A DNA stretch of 64,000 nucleotides from Exiguobacterium sp. s122 (GTDB lineage Bacteria; Bacillota; Bacilli; Exiguobacteriales; Exiguobacteriaceae): contig NZ_JACSMD010000004.1 of NCBI RefSeq assembly GCF_018618475.1, positions 1-64,000 on the forward strand. Reading direction: 5' to 3'. The notes below the pieces were generated by a model. That model searched no databases. It saw only the letters and a program-made list of their open reading frames with translations, and was not told the origin of the DNA. Position numbers and translations under genes: made by a program. Below, in pieces: positions 17,662-26,832 of the stretch (position 1 is its first letter; each line of letters begins with the position of its first letter).

Positions 17662-17751
17662 ATGAAGAGTTTAATCGTTACTCTCTATGTATCCTTCTTT
17701 TTTCTCACCATACTACTGGTCTATAAAGGTTATGAAATTTTTCATAACTAA
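17662..17751 (+). CDS. Possible 29-residue membrane peptide
   Basis: The frame gives MKSLIVTLYVSFFFLTILL then YKGYEIFHN, one hydrophobic helix with a charged tail. It begins 6 bases after the perfect inverted repeat. There is no clear ribosome site, so expression is doubtful. It could equally be chance in AT-rich DNA. Confidence 0.25.
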   Translation: MKSLIVTLYVSFFFLTILLVYKGYEIFHN

Positions 17752-17772
17752 GTACCGTAGTTTTTATAGATA

Positions 17773-17830
17773 AAGGAGCATCAGCTTTTTAGCTCATACC
17801 TTTTTCGGCATGGCGACATAGATGCTCCTT
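17773..17830. terminator. Inverted repeat downstream of the second Cys-rich gene
   Basis: AAGGAGCATC (17773-17782) pairs with GATGCTCCTT (17821-17830), with a 38-base interior that itself contains T runs. It lies just beyond the minus-strand gene ending at 17849, so termination is plausible. Confidence 0.4.
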
Positions 17831-17848
17831 CATTTTTAACACTTCGCT

Positions 17849-18175
17849 TTAAGCAATTAATTTACGACAGATTTTTGCACATTCATTACAGGCCTCAGCG
17901 CACTTCTTACAATGATCATGATCATGTTTCGAACATTCGTCGGCACATCTTTCACAAATTTCAACACAGCTTCTTGCAAGAACATCAATATTGCTGCTGT
18001 TTCGAGAAATAGCTTGTACTAAAAGACTACAAATTTCAGAACAATCTCTGTCTAGACGTATACACTCTGCCATCGAAGAAACATGATGTTCACTCAAACA
18101 CGCATCAAAGCATTCATTACAAGTCACTATACAGTTGTGTAGGGCACCTAAGATTTCTTGTTGTCCAGTATTCAT
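17849..18175 (-). CDS. Cys-rich four-helix-bundle copper-binding protein, second copy
   Basis: 108 residues with about 17 Cys in the same spacing as the protein at 2985-3317, including the shared AECIRLDRDC segment and a His cluster (KHDHDHCKKC). The predicted role is cytosolic Cu(I) storage. Sequence divergence from the first copy is large, so the two come from different lineages and are not a recent duplication. Confidence 0.85.
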   Translation of the reverse strand: MNTGQQEILGALHNCIVTCNECFDACLSEHHVSSMAECIRLDRDCSEICSLLVQAISRNSSNIDVLARSCVEICERCADECSKHDHDHCKKCAEACNECAKICRKLIA

Positions 18176-18266
18176 TCTAAAATACCTCCATTTTCCGTCT
18201 TTTTTGACTTACACAAAGCCTATTTCCTTAGTTTGTGAAGAAAAGATGAAAACATTCACCTATTTT

Positions 18267-19782
18267 TTAGTCCACTTTCAACTGACCCATCATTCCGTTC
18301 TCTTCATGTTCAAGGATATGGCAATGGTACATGAATACCCCTTTTTCCTTGAAAGTCATCTGAATCTTAACTCGTTCGTCTGGTTTTATAGCGATAGTGT
18401 CTTTTAGACCTGTTTCTTGATTATCCAGTTTCTGTCCGTTTCGCTCTAATACTTTGAATTGGACTCCATGAATGTGAAAGGGATGAGTCATTCCACCCAT
18501 CATGTCTTTTTTATTATAGACCTCCCAAATTTCCGATTCTCCTTGTTTCGCCTTAATATCAATTCTCGTCTTATCAAACTTTTTCCCATTGATTTCAACA
18601 TTTTTGCCCATTCCGAAAAGAGTTAATTTTTGATTCACTGTAGACAAGGTCTTTAGCGGCTTTTCATATCCATTTTTCAGCGCCAATGCACTTAGGTTCG
18701 CCCCTTGTTTATCCTTCAGTTTGAAGTTAACGACCCTTACTCCATTCGTCTCAAATGAAACAGTCTCACCAATTTTTCTTTTTGAAAAATCTACCAATAC
18801 CTCTATACGTTCGCCTGGACTTAATTCAATTTTTTTCACGTTTTTCGCTTTTGAGATGTAACCACCATCATCAGCAATTTTTTTTAAAGGATGAGCCGTC
18901 AGATAACTTCACTGCATAGTTCCGTGCATTGGACCATTTATCAACCTGACCTTAAGTTGCGAATATTTCACGTTAAAATACGGATTAATCGTTCCGTTTA
19001 CGAGGAGGGTATCGCCTAAAGCCCCATCTATTTTTTCTACATCAGCATATTCAAGGACATTCCTATTTTTAACTTTTCGATCTTGAAGAATTAATGGAAT
19101 ATCATTTTCACCATATTTATGAGGTAGCATCGTCTCTTTAGTTTTTTCATCTTTTACGTATAACAATCCTGCCAACCCCTTGTATACTTGTTCAGCAGTC
19201 TTACCCATTGGATGTGGATGAAACCACAATGTCGATTCATTTTGCTTCACTTTAAACTTTACTACCTTCGTCTCACCAGCTTTCACGACCTGATGTGGTC
19301 CACCATCTACGGATGATGGTACAACAAGACCGTGCCAATGGGATGTAGTGGCTTCTGATAAGCGATTCACCGTACGGATTGTTACTGTTTTCCCTTTTTT
19401 TAACTCCACTACAGGACCTAAATAATTTCCGTTATATCCTAGAGTTTTAGTTTTTTTTAGCATCTCGAAAGAACTTTGTTTCCCCTTGTTTAGCGACAAT
19501 CGTGTATTGAATGGAATTCTTGGTTTCACGATCGGCTTTTAGTATCTTAGGGATGTTTAATCGTCGCTCTTTTTCTTCAGTTGATTTTAAATCGACACTC
19601 GCACCATGTCCCATACCTTCCATCATATTCTGATTTGTAGTAGTGTTTCCTCCATTCATCATAGATCCCATGTGCTGTTTGTTGTTTGACATAGTACCTC
19701 GGGTAAGAAGTAAATACGAACCGCCCACTATAATCATGAGAGTGAAGATACCGATAGTTGCGATTAACCATGTTATCTTCAT
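18267..19782 (-). pseudogene. Multicopper oxidase with three frameshifts
   Basis: Copper oxidases of this kind oxidise Cu(I) or other substrates outside the cell. From ATG 19782 (GGAAGG upstream) the protein has a membrane or signal segment, a Met/His-rich linker, then SHWHG, LWFHPHPMG and C-terminal HPFHIHG and HCHILEHEENGMM, so all copper-site motifs are present. Three single-base changes break it: A8 at 19451-19458 and at 18878-18885 where A7 is expected, and one base missing near 18932-18935. Reconstruction gives about 500 residues. Either recently inactivated or a read-error artefact. Confidence 0.85.
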
Positions 19783-19898
19783 ATGGATCATTCCTTCCAA
19801 TCAATTATTATCTTTAACTTAAAGAATGATTGTGAAAGAACTATGTCTTTCTACCCATGAATTTTATAGTTTTTTTCAATGTGTTACTTTTCTGCTCT

Positions 19899-19919
19899 CT
19901 GCAATGTTTCTGCAAATTT
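19899..19919 (+). promoter_or_regulatory. Tandem TCTGCAA motifs in the oxidase-ydhK intergenic region
   Basis: Two TCTGCAA strings 9-10 bases apart lie between the divergent multicopper oxidase and ydhK genes. A close match, TTTCTGCAA, precedes the second oxidase at 37519. It may be a response-regulator direct repeat. Confidence 0.35.
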
Positions 19920-19969
19920 ATGTGATAGAGTCTATGGAAAGCATAAAAAAGCAATTGGAGGTAATTTTT

Positions 19970-20542
19970 ATGAAATTAAAGAAAAAGATTATTATGACAA
20001 CTATGGCTGCTTCGCTTTCTTTAGCACTCGCTGCGTGCGGAAGCAATAGTGATGATTCTAAATCAACAGGAAGCATGGATAAAAATATGGATGGTATGGA
20101 TCATTCGACGATGGACATGTCTGGATCGAAAGAGGTTCCGAAAGGGCTCCAAGAGGCTAAAAACCCTAAATTTAAAGTTGGCGACATGGCGATGATCAAA
20201 GAGGCACATATGGAAGGCATGAAAGGGGCCGAGGCTAAAATTGTAGGTGCTTATGATACTACTGCTTATAGCATTTCTTATGACCCTACAAATGGCGGGA
20301 AACGCGTCACGAATCATAAATGGATTATTCAAGAAGAGATTGTAGATGCCAAGTCATCTCCTTATGAGGTAGGCGATGAAGTAAAAGTAGACGCGGATCA
20401 TATGGGAGGAATGAAGGACGCTACGGCCACTATCGATTCAGCTAAGCAAACAACAGTGTATATGATTGATTTTGAATCGACTACAGGTGAAGAAGTGAAA
20501 AATCATAAATGGGTGACTGAAGACGAACTATCTGCAGAATAA
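19970..20542 (+). CDS. YdhK-like lipoprotein with two DUF1541 repeats
   Basis: A 190-residue lipoprotein. Signal peptide with lipobox ALAAC near residue 23, a Met/His/Asp-rich linker (DGMDHSTMDMSG) that could bind copper, and two repeats each with a DHM/AHMxGMK segment and NHKW. Start is ATG 19970 with GGAGG eight bases before it; the frame extends to 19826. It is divergent from the multicopper oxidase and converges on a two-component system. The role is probably extracytoplasmic copper binding, inferred from context. Confidence 0.8.
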   Translation: MKLKKKIIMTTMAASLSLALAACGSNSDDSKSTGSMDKNMDGMDHSTMDMSGSKEVPKGLQEAKNPKFKVGDMAMIKEAHMEGMKGAEAKIVGAYDTTAYSISYDPTNGGKRVTNHKWIIQEEIVDAKSSPYEVGDEVKVDADHMGGMKDATATIDSAKQTTVYMIDFESTTGEEVKNHKWVTEDELSAE

Positions 20543-20550
20543 ACGATATA

Positions 20551-20586
20551 CAAGAGAGGAACGGTTTTTTAACCGTTCCTCTCTTG
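20551..20586. terminator. Bidirectional terminator
   Basis: A perfect 16-bp stem around TTTT, between the convergent ydhK and response regulator genes. Confidence 0.85.
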
Positions 20587-20602
20587 TCTTCTTTCTCCTT
20601 AT

Positions 20603-21274
20603 TTAAGGAACCCACTTGTAACCAATTCCCCATACTGTGCGAAAGTGTTCTTCAATAGGAAACTCGAGTTTCCTAAGCTTTTCTCTTAAGTTTCTTACAT
20701 GAGAATCGACCGTTCGTTCATCTGTCCACTCATTTGCTAACCATAAACTTGAGAGCAGTTCCTCTCTTGAATAGACACGTTCTGGATTTTTTAATAATTT
20801 AGCAAGTAATGAAAATTCTTTTGGTGTGACTTTGACTAAATGATTATCGTAATACAGCTCATGGGCGTCTTCATTTAAGATTAGACCCGACGATTCGATT
20901 TTTGATCCTGAAGAAACTGTAGTTCGTCTGAAAATCGATTGAATTCTTGCCTTCAATTCCGCCTCGTCGAACGGTTTCACAATATAATCATCTGCTCCCA
21001 GTTGTAATCCTTTTACGATTTCTTCTTTTCCGTCGAGTGCTGTCAATAAAATGACTGGTACATTCGAAACTTCCCTTATCCTTTGACAAGTCTCAAAACC
21101 ATCCATTAAAGGCATCATCACATCCAATATGATTAAGTCAGGCTCATCTACATCAATCAAGTTCAATATCTCTCTTCCGCTGTTCAGCTTAATACAGGTA
21201 TAACTGTCTTGCAGATAGAGTTCAATCAGTTCTAACATTCGATTCTCATCATCTACCAAAGCAATGGTTCTCAT
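20603..21274 (-). CDS. OmpR-family response regulator
   Basis: A 223-residue regulator with DDE at 8-10, phospho-acceptor Asp51 (ILDVMMP) and Lys in IVKPF. It ends TVWGIGYKWVP. It overlaps its kinase by 4 bp (ATGA), so the pair is co-translated. The domain sequence is closest, within this window, to the regulator at 3377, pointing to two versions of the same copper-linked system. Confidence 0.9.
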   Translation of the reverse strand: MRTIALVDDENRMLELIELYLQDSYTCIKLNSGREILNLIDVDEPDLIILDVMMPLMDGFETCQRIREVSNVPVILLTALDGKEEIVKGLQLGADDYIVKPFDEAELKARIQSIFRRTTVSSGSKIESSGLILNEDAHELYYDNHLVKVTPKEFSLLAKLLKNPERVYSREELLSSLWLANEWTDERTVDSHVRNLREKLRKLEFPIEEHFRTVWGIGYKWVP

Positions 21275-22587
21275 CCTGGAATCCCCCTCAAGTCAATGAC
21301 AACCTTCAGCCCGTTTTCTACATTAATAGCTACGATGGTCCCTTTGTGCGCTTCAACTATTTCTTTCGTGATAGCCAGACCGAGCCCAGTACCTCCTGTT
21401 TCACGATTTCGTGAAGAATCTACTCGATAAAAACGATCAAAAAGATACGGGAGTGATTGTTCATCCACACCACCACCTTCATCCGTAACTTCAATAAAGT
21501 TTTCATCAAGTTTTAAAAATACGCGTTTGTTCGCATGTGTATATTTTAGCGCGTTATCCAGTAAATTTAAGAGAACCTGATCGAATCTAGCTTGGTCTAT
21601 CTCTTTGTAGATGGGAGTTTTATTAATTTGAAGAATTAATTTCACTTGTTTCTCCTCAAATTTAACAATTATTCTTTCACTGATCTGTTTTAAGAAATCA
21701 TTCATCTCTGTAATCTGAGGATCTATTTGAAAATGTGGCTCTTCCAATCTAGCAAGTTCAAACAAATCCTCAATCAGTTCTTGAAGTCTTTCGGATTCCT
21801 CATAGATAATATCTCCAAATCTCGATTCGTCTTTTTTGAGGAGTCCTGCATATCCCTTGATGTAGGTAATCGGCGTACGCAATTCATGTGTGATTGAAGT
21901 CAGAAATTGCTTTCTTGTATTTTGAATGTGACGTAAATCAACAGATAACTTAGTGATCGCTCGTGCTAAATCTCCTACTTCGTCGCTTCTCTCAGCTTCT
22001 CTGATTTTCAGCACCTCGCCTTGACTTAACTTTACCGTCGCCTCTTTCATTGATAAAAGTGGCTTTATAATGATATAACTCAAAAAATAAACACTTACTA
22101 ATAGAAAAAGTACTAACAAGAATAGAGAGAACACTACTTGTTGTTTCAATTCCCCCATCAAATGCTGTATATACTTCGTCGGCTCTAACATGATTATTTG
22201 ACCGCCATCTTCAATATTACTCACCGTCACTAAAAATTTGCCTTCTCTCCAATTACCTTCTACGATTCCATCCTTTTTTCGAATCCAATCCAGGTTCAAA
22301 AATTGTTCAGCGTCGTTAGATGAATCGACGACTTGATTATTTTTGTCTAAGATAATCACATCAGTCATCGCCTTTTCCTCCATTAAAACAACGTGTTCAA
22401 CCGTTTGCTTGTCGAAGTTAGTGGAAAGAACATCTCGATGACTATTTCCTCTCTCTTGAAGGCTCTCTAGTTCCCTTTCTACTTGTTGATGTTCAAGAAT
22501 GTTGTATATGATAGCAGATGAGAGAATGAAAATCATGAGAATCCCGAAAAAATAAAATAGCGTTATTTTAAATGAAAGTTTATTCAT
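21271..22587 (-). CDS. Sensor histidine kinase
   Basis: 438 residues: membrane segment near 8-28, a sensor of about 120 residues, a second membrane segment near 155-175, HAMP, phospho-His in THELRTP near 233, N box LDNALKY, DEGGGV and GGTGLGLAI. It is the partner of the regulator at 20603. The start has GAGAAAGG upstream. The sensor resembles that of the kinase at 4032. Confidence 0.9.
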   Translation of the reverse strand: MNKLSFKITLFYFFGILMIFILSSAIIYNILEHQQVERELESLQERGNSHRDVLSTNFDKQTVEHVVLMEEKAMTDVIILDKNNQVVDSSNDAEQFLNLDWIRKKDGIVEGNWREGKFLVTVSNIEDGGQIIMLEPTKYIQHLMGELKQQVVFSLFLLVLFLLVSVYFLSYIIIKPLLSMKEATVKLSQGEVLKIREAERSDEVGDLARAITKLSVDLRHIQNTRKQFLTSITHELRTPITYIKGYAGLLKKDESRFGDIIYEESERLQELIEDLFELARLEEPHFQIDPQITEMNDFLKQISERIIVKFEEKQVKLILQINKTPIYKEIDQARFDQVLLNLLDNALKYTHANKRVFLKLDENFIEVTDEGGGVDEQSLPYLFDRFYRVDSSRNRETGGTGLGLAITKEIVEAHKGTIVAINVENGLKVVIDLRGIPG

Positions 22588-22639
22588 AAAGTACCTTTCT
22601 CATTTAAGATGATTACATATAAAAACAAACTGTTGAGAT

Positions 22640-23446
22640 TTAGAAAAGAAAGTATTCTTCATTTAGGCGATACACAAAAGAGCTTTTATCATTTGATTCT
22701 TTTAAAAGGACAATTCCTTGAATATTGCTCCACAAATAATTAGCGAAATCATAATCACTAAAAATAGCCTCACGAGTAGAATGCGTCATGAAACATTCTA
22801 TTTTTGTAATCGTATACATTCCCTCCGAATCACGTTGATAATCGAAAGAAAAAGAACCCTTTATATTAAGCCTTTGAGCAATTATTGCTACGCACTCCTC
22901 TAAAATCGAGTTGGCAAACACCTCGTATGAAAGAACAGTATCTTGGTACCGTTCATACTCTTCTCTCATAAAACAGCAAATCACTTCATCAGATCGATAA
23001 TCGATATATGTATCAATTTTCCCCAGCTTTACACCTTCAGGCGCATTCTTTATTAGGTCAAAAGAGTAAGTAAAGGTATTACCTTGAACCGAAAATGAAT
23101 CATGAAGTATTGTTTTATCCAAATCAAAGGATGTTATAAACATTACGTTATTTTCTCTCATTTTTAACTTGTGTTTCGATAGCGTAGTTGCTTCTTGTTC
23201 GCTTAAAGGAATAATCCAGCCTATTTTTTGAGAAGTACAATATTCAATGAGATTACTAATATACCCTTCTTCTGATTCTTTTTTTGAAAATGAATCAAAA
23301 TATTTAAAATCAGGAAGTAGCTTTCGAACCCATCCTTCTTTTGAAGAAATATGAATATCTATACCTGAGGGTTTAAGTTGTTTTATGTTCTCCATCACTT
23401 TCCAGTTTTCCTCTACTCCCATTATCAGGACATTTTTACGAAACAT
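22640..23446 (-). CDS. Degenerate ATP-grasp-like protein
   Basis: 268 residues. The N-terminus (VLIMGVEENWKVMENI) looks like the pre-ATP-grasp Rossmann part of carbamoyl-phosphate synthase-like ligases, and LNIKGSFSFDYQRDSEGMYTITKIE near 195-220 resembles the end of an ATP-grasp domain. The nucleotide-binding middle is short, and I cannot find the usual Lys/Glu residues, so catalysis is doubtful. It lies 37 bp downstream of ccdA on the same strand with AGAGGAG before the ATG. Substrate unknown. Confidence 0.5.
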   Translation of the reverse strand: MFRKNVLIMGVEENWKVMENIKQLKPSGIDIHISSKEGWVRKLLPDFKYFDSFSKKESEEGYISNLIEYCTSQKIGWIIPLSEQEATTLSKHKLKMRENNVMFITSFDLDKTILHDSFSVQGNTFTYSFDLIKNAPEGVKLGKIDTYIDYRSDEVICCFMREEYERYQDTVLSYEVFANSILEECVAIIAQRLNIKGSFSFDYQRDSEGMYTITKIECFMTHSTREAIFSDYDFANYLWSNIQGIVLLKESNDKSSFVYRLNEEYFLF

Positions 23447-23483
23447 TTACGATGCATCTCCTCTTGAAATAGAAAATAGAGCG

Positions 23484-24182
23484 TCAGAACCCTCTAAACC
23501 CTGTAAAATCAATCAATATTGTAGTTAGTTTCGTTAGACCATCGAAATACAATATGATACCTAATAAAATCATAAACCCTCCACCTATTTTTGTAACCTT
23601 TGAAGAATACTTCATTAAATATCTTGATTTCCCGACCAAAAACGACATTAAGAAAAATGGAATGGAGAAACCTAGAACATAAAAGAGCATATATAAAAAT
23701 CCATTACCAGGATTTGTGGCAATCAAAGCAATAACTCCAGCGAGAATTGGTCCTGTACAAGGAGTCCATCCAGCAGCTGATCCGACTCCGACCAAAAACG
23801 TTCCGATATAGCCACGCTTTCTTGTTCCTAAGTTCAATCTTCGCTCTTTAAGTAAAAATGTTGGAGTCCATAGACCAGTTAGAATAACACCAAATATGAA
23901 TAAAATAAGTGCACCGCTCATCCGTAAAACATCTTTATACACTATAAAAAAATCAGCCAAGTATGACGTTGAAAAACCCATCACTAAAAATACGCTCGAA
24001 AATCCAAGTAGGAAAACTAATGTATGGGGAACTCCATTCCAGTTCCACTTTTCATTTTCTTTTAACTCTCTAACTGAAACCCCTGTAATGTAAGATAAAA
24101 AAACGGGATATAAAGCCAGACAACATGGCGAAATGAAAGATAAAAACCCTGCCCCAAAAGCTAACAAAAAAGATAATTCCAT
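23484..24182 (-). CDS. ccdA: CcdA-like thiol-disulfide transporter
   Basis: A 232-residue membrane protein with six hydrophobic segments and two paired Cys motifs, SFISPCC near the N-terminus and GWTPCTGP in the middle. CcdA passes electrons from cytosolic thioredoxin to extracytoplasmic thiol proteins such as ResA. Start placed at ATG 24182, which has AGGAGG six bases upstream; the frame opens at 24200. This is the intact counterpart of the frameshifted copy at 7358. No intact ResA partner lies nearby. Confidence 0.9.
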   Translation of the reverse strand: MELSFLLAFGAGFLSFISPCCLALYPVFLSYITGVSVRELKENEKWNWNGVPHTLVFLLGFSSVFLVMGFSTSYLADFFIVYKDVLRMSGALILFIFGVILTGLWTPTFLLKERRLNLGTRKRGYIGTFLVGVGSAAGWTPCTGPILAGVIALIATNPGNGFLYMLFYVLGFSIPFFLMSFLVGKSRYLMKYSSKVTKIGGGFMILLGIILYFDGLTKLTTILIDFTGFRGF

Positions 24183-24408
24183 CAAATTCCTCCTACACAC
24201 AAAAAATAAATCTATTTTTTGGAATATTTATAAAAAAGAAATGTGTTTAACTTTTATCATAAAATCCGTTTGTGAAAAAAATATGCATTTTTTGATTAAA
24301 TCTCTTGTCAATTTTTGAAATGAATTTGATATACTTTTTTGTAATATAGTGATGCTATACTCCTTTTAACAAATCGTTCGTCACTGTATCTTTAAAGGAG
24401 TACAACTA

Positions 24409-25128
24409 ATGAAAAACAAGGTAATACTTATCGCTTCTAGTGTCTTACTCACAACAACTTTTTCGATGCATAGTCCAAAAGTCGAAGCAAGTAGTGCATA
24501 TAACGTAAAAGTGAAGACAGACGATCTTCGTGTTCGGACTGGTCCTTCTCTCAATCACAAAATTGTCGGCATCACTAACACTGGGCAGACCTTTTCTTAT
24601 TTAGGAAAAAAAGGAGCTTGGACAAAAGTACTTTATAAAGGAAACACACGGTATATCTATAGTTCTTACCTAAAAAAATATAAGAGCCACGTTGCCAAAA
24701 AAACATCATATAATAACTCTCTTTTTGCTTCTCCTACAGAAGGTCGGCTGACCCAAGGATACGGAAACTCTAATGGTGCTTACGGTTATACATTCCATAA
24801 TGGCGTTGATCTAGCTGCAGCAAAAGGCACACCCGTCTACGCTTCTGCCAGTGGAAAAGTCATTACATCTAAAAACAGCGGTGCATACGGTAAACACGTT
24901 ATGATTTCACATAGTCTACAGAATCAAAAATACGTAACCGTTTATGCTCATATGAACAGCCTTTCGGTAAAAAGTGGTCAGACAGTCTCTAAAGGTATGA
25001 AGATTGGAACAGTTGGGAATACAGGAAACTCGTTCGGAAATCATTTGCACTTTGAGATTCATAAAAACAGTTATAAATACAGCAGTTATTCTGCAGCGAA
25101 TAGTGTCAACCCAATGAACTATTTGTAA
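24409..25128 (+). CDS. Secreted SH3b-M23 peptidoglycan endopeptidase
   Basis: 239 residues: signal peptide cut near residue 27, one bacterial SH3 domain (VKTDDLRVRTGPSLNHKIVG) to about 90, then an M23 metallopeptidase domain with HNGVDLA, YAHMN and HLHFEI supplying the zinc ligands. Such enzymes cut peptide crosslinks in the wall. AAAGGAG lies just before the ATG. Gene context is copper module B, with an IS downstream; function in copper handling is not implied. Confidence 0.9.
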   Translation: MKNKVILIASSVLLTTTFSMHSPKVEASSAYNVKVKTDDLRVRTGPSLNHKIVGITNTGQTFSYLGKKGAWTKVLYKGNTRYIYSSYLKKYKSHVAKKTSYNNSLFASPTEGRLTQGYGNSNGAYGYTFHNGVDLAAAKGTPVYASASGKVITSKNSGAYGKHVMISHSLQNQKYVTVYAHMNSLSVKSGQTVSKGMKIGTVGNTGNSFGNHLHFEIHKNSYKYSSYSAANSVNPMNYL

Positions 25129-25191
25129 CCTAAAAAAAAAGAAAAGATTAGACTGACCAAGCTATATGAGACACTAATAAAAATACCTTGA

Positions 25192-26079
25192 TTAGGCTAC
25201 CGCCACACCATATTTTATCGGTGTGAGGTAGCCTAATTTTTCTTGGATACGTTCTTCGTTGTAGTAAGTTAAGTAATTATTCACCCGCTCACGCACTTCA
25301 TAGTCGCTTAACGAGTTGAACTTGACGTACTGGAACACCTCATACTTCAAGTTCGAATGAAACGATTCGATCACCGCATTATCCCAACAGTTGCCTCTTC
25401 GAGACATGCTGCTCGTCAGATACTTCCTCTTTACGAAATCTTGAAAGGCATATGATGTATAGACACTTCCTTGATCTGAATGGATGATAACCCCTTCGGG
25501 ATTGTTCCGACTCTCCAACGCCATCCTTAACGTATCGATGACGAGGGGCGTCTGTTGATGATCGTATAGCTTATAGGCAACAATCTCATTGTTGAATAGG
25601 TCGATGATCGTGGAGAGGTACTTCGTCGTGCCCCCGTATTGGATGTAGGTGATGTCCGTCACCCACTTCTTATTCGGTCTACTGGCAGTGAAGTCTCGCT
25701 TGAGAAGGTCAGGGGCGATGACGATACTCTCGCCCTGAGACTTCCATTTTCGTTTGGGTTTGATCCGACACTGGAGATGGTGCTTCTTCATGATTCTCTG
25801 TACGGTGTTCCGGTTTGCTGCCAATTCATAGGTTTGTTCTAACAGGGCCTTTATCTTTCGATGTCCATATCGATACTTTGTAAGCTTACATACTGCGACG
25901 ATTGTTTGCTCTAGCACCGAAGGGTGCTTCACCGGTTCTCTGACCCAACGGTAATAGGTTGCCCGCGGAACGTCTATCACACGTAGGATTGTCGTGACTG
26001 TATATTTGCTCCTCAGGAGCTCTACAACCTTTAGGACTACTTCTTTCTCAACTCTCTTTCGATCTCCATGAATTTTTTT
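25192..26079 (-). CDS. IS150-like transposase OrfB
   Basis: The DDE catalytic half of an IS3-family transposase. Motifs: VTDITYI (first Asp), IIHSDQGSVY (second Asp) and AVIESFHSNLK (Glu). The frame is open upstream to a poly-A7 run at 26073-26079, which in the OrfA frame is A AAA AAA, a standard -1 slippage site, so it is probably made as an OrfAB fusion. An internal start at 25980 is the first ATG-type codon. Confidence 0.88.
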   Translation of the reverse strand, partial: KKIHGDRKRVEKEVVLKVVELLRSKYTVTTILRVIDVPRATYYRWVREPVKHPSVLEQTIVAVCKLTKYRYGHRKIKALLEQTYELAANRNTVQRIMKKHHLQCRIKPKRKWKSQGESIVIAPDLLKRDFTASRPNKKWVTDITYIQYGGTTKYLSTIIDLFNNEIVAYKLYDHQQTPLVIDTLRMALESRNNPEGVIIHSDQGSVYTSYAFQDFVKRKYLTSSMSRRGNCWDNAVIESFHSNLKYEVFQYVKFNSLSDYEVRERVNNYLTYYNEERIQEKLGYLTPIKYGVAVA

Positions 26080-26327
26080 AAGATTTCGTTCTCCGTCTTC
26101 AGGTGGGATAGTTGACGCTCTTTCTTGTCATCCTCGCTGGCGGAATCAGGACCGAGTCCGTAGGTGTACTGCTTCCCGATCGGTTGGCCGAATCGATAGA
26201 TTTCATTGGACCGATACCATCTCATCCATGTGTGAATCTGGAATTCATTTTTGATTCCGTGTTTCTCCATAATCTCTCTAGTCGTCAACTCACAACTTAG
26301 TTTGTCTCTCACCACTGCCCACTTCAC
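26037..26327 (-). CDS. IS150-like transposase OrfA
   Basis: 96 residues with a helix-turn-helix (TTREIMEKHGIKNEFQIHTWMRWY) and a C-terminal coiled coil. The first residues are encoded by the end of an (ACTTC)8 array; the presumed start is a GTG in the repeat. Family members usually have about 10 more residues here, so the repeat may have replaced the native start. Confidence 0.75.
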   Translation of the reverse strand: MKWAVVRDKLSCELTTREIMEKHGIKNEFQIHTWMRWYRSNEIYRFGQPIGKQYTYGLGPDSASEDDKKERQLSHLKTENEILKKFMEIERELRKK

Positions 26328-26364
26328 TTCACTTCACTTCACTTCACTTCACTTCACTTCACTT
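26321..26364. repeat. (ACTTC)8 pentanucleotide array
   Basis: Eight exact ACTTC units followed by ACTTG. It covers the OrfA start. Because five is not a multiple of three, each change of unit number would shift the frame. Confidence 0.95.
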
Positions 26365-26487
26365 GAATATACGTTTTTGCCCACGCAAAAACACCTCCGA
26401 TGCCAGCACTTTTTTAAAGTGGACCACTGCGAAGGTGTTTTTATATTGTCTCAAAAATTTAGGTTAGCCCAAAGTTAGATTTTTTTA

Positions 26488-26512
26488 TGTCCAATTTTTA
26501 TGGGGCAGTTCA
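26488..26512. mobile_element. Solo IS3-type end
   Basis: On the minus strand it reads TGAACTGCCCCATAAAAATT then GGACA, a typical IS3-family terminus. No transposase belongs to it here. Confidence 0.5.
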
Positions 26513-26600
26513 CAAGAATTTGAGCTTTTTCATAGAATTAAATGATTTTTCTAAGGTGTTTAACTGTCTCTATCAACTTTTGTACAGCTAGCGATATATT

Positions 26601-26828
26601 TTATACGTCTTTTATTGGCGAGAGACGCCGCTTGATTTCGTTGATAGACAAGTAAAGCGTATAATTCCCGTATTCAAGAATCGAATTTAGAAAGAGATTC
26701 AGTTCTTCCTGAGATGTCACTTTTATTTTTAGGTGGTAACATCCTTCTCCTGATACACGATGGGCTTCCACTACTTCTTGGCGCTCGTTTAGAAATTGAA
26801 TAAACTTCTCATGATTGGACGTTTTCAT
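26601..26828 (-). pseudogene. Lrp/AsnC-family regulator, C-terminal fragment
   Basis: 75 residues matching the ligand-binding (RAM) half of Lrp/AsnC proteins: VVEAHRVSGEGCYHLKIKVTS and a final LSINEIKRRL. The DNA-binding domain is missing. The break at about 26829 is directly against the PRD2 fragment on the opposite strand. Confidence 0.7.
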
Positions 26829-26832
26829 AATG

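Larger units (their letters stand above)
25167..26453 (-). mobile_element. IS150-like IS3-family element
   Basis: 1,287 bp with imperfect terminal repeats (TGAGACA...ATA-AAAA-ACCTT on both ends) and two overlapping frames for OrfA and OrfB. No clear target duplication is visible. The catalytic residues of OrfB are present, so it could be active if OrfA is translated despite a pentanucleotide repeat at its start. Confidence 0.85.

Noticed and set aside
26321..26364. CRISPR-like array
   Set aside because: Units are 5 bp with no spacers; it is a simple tandem repeat.
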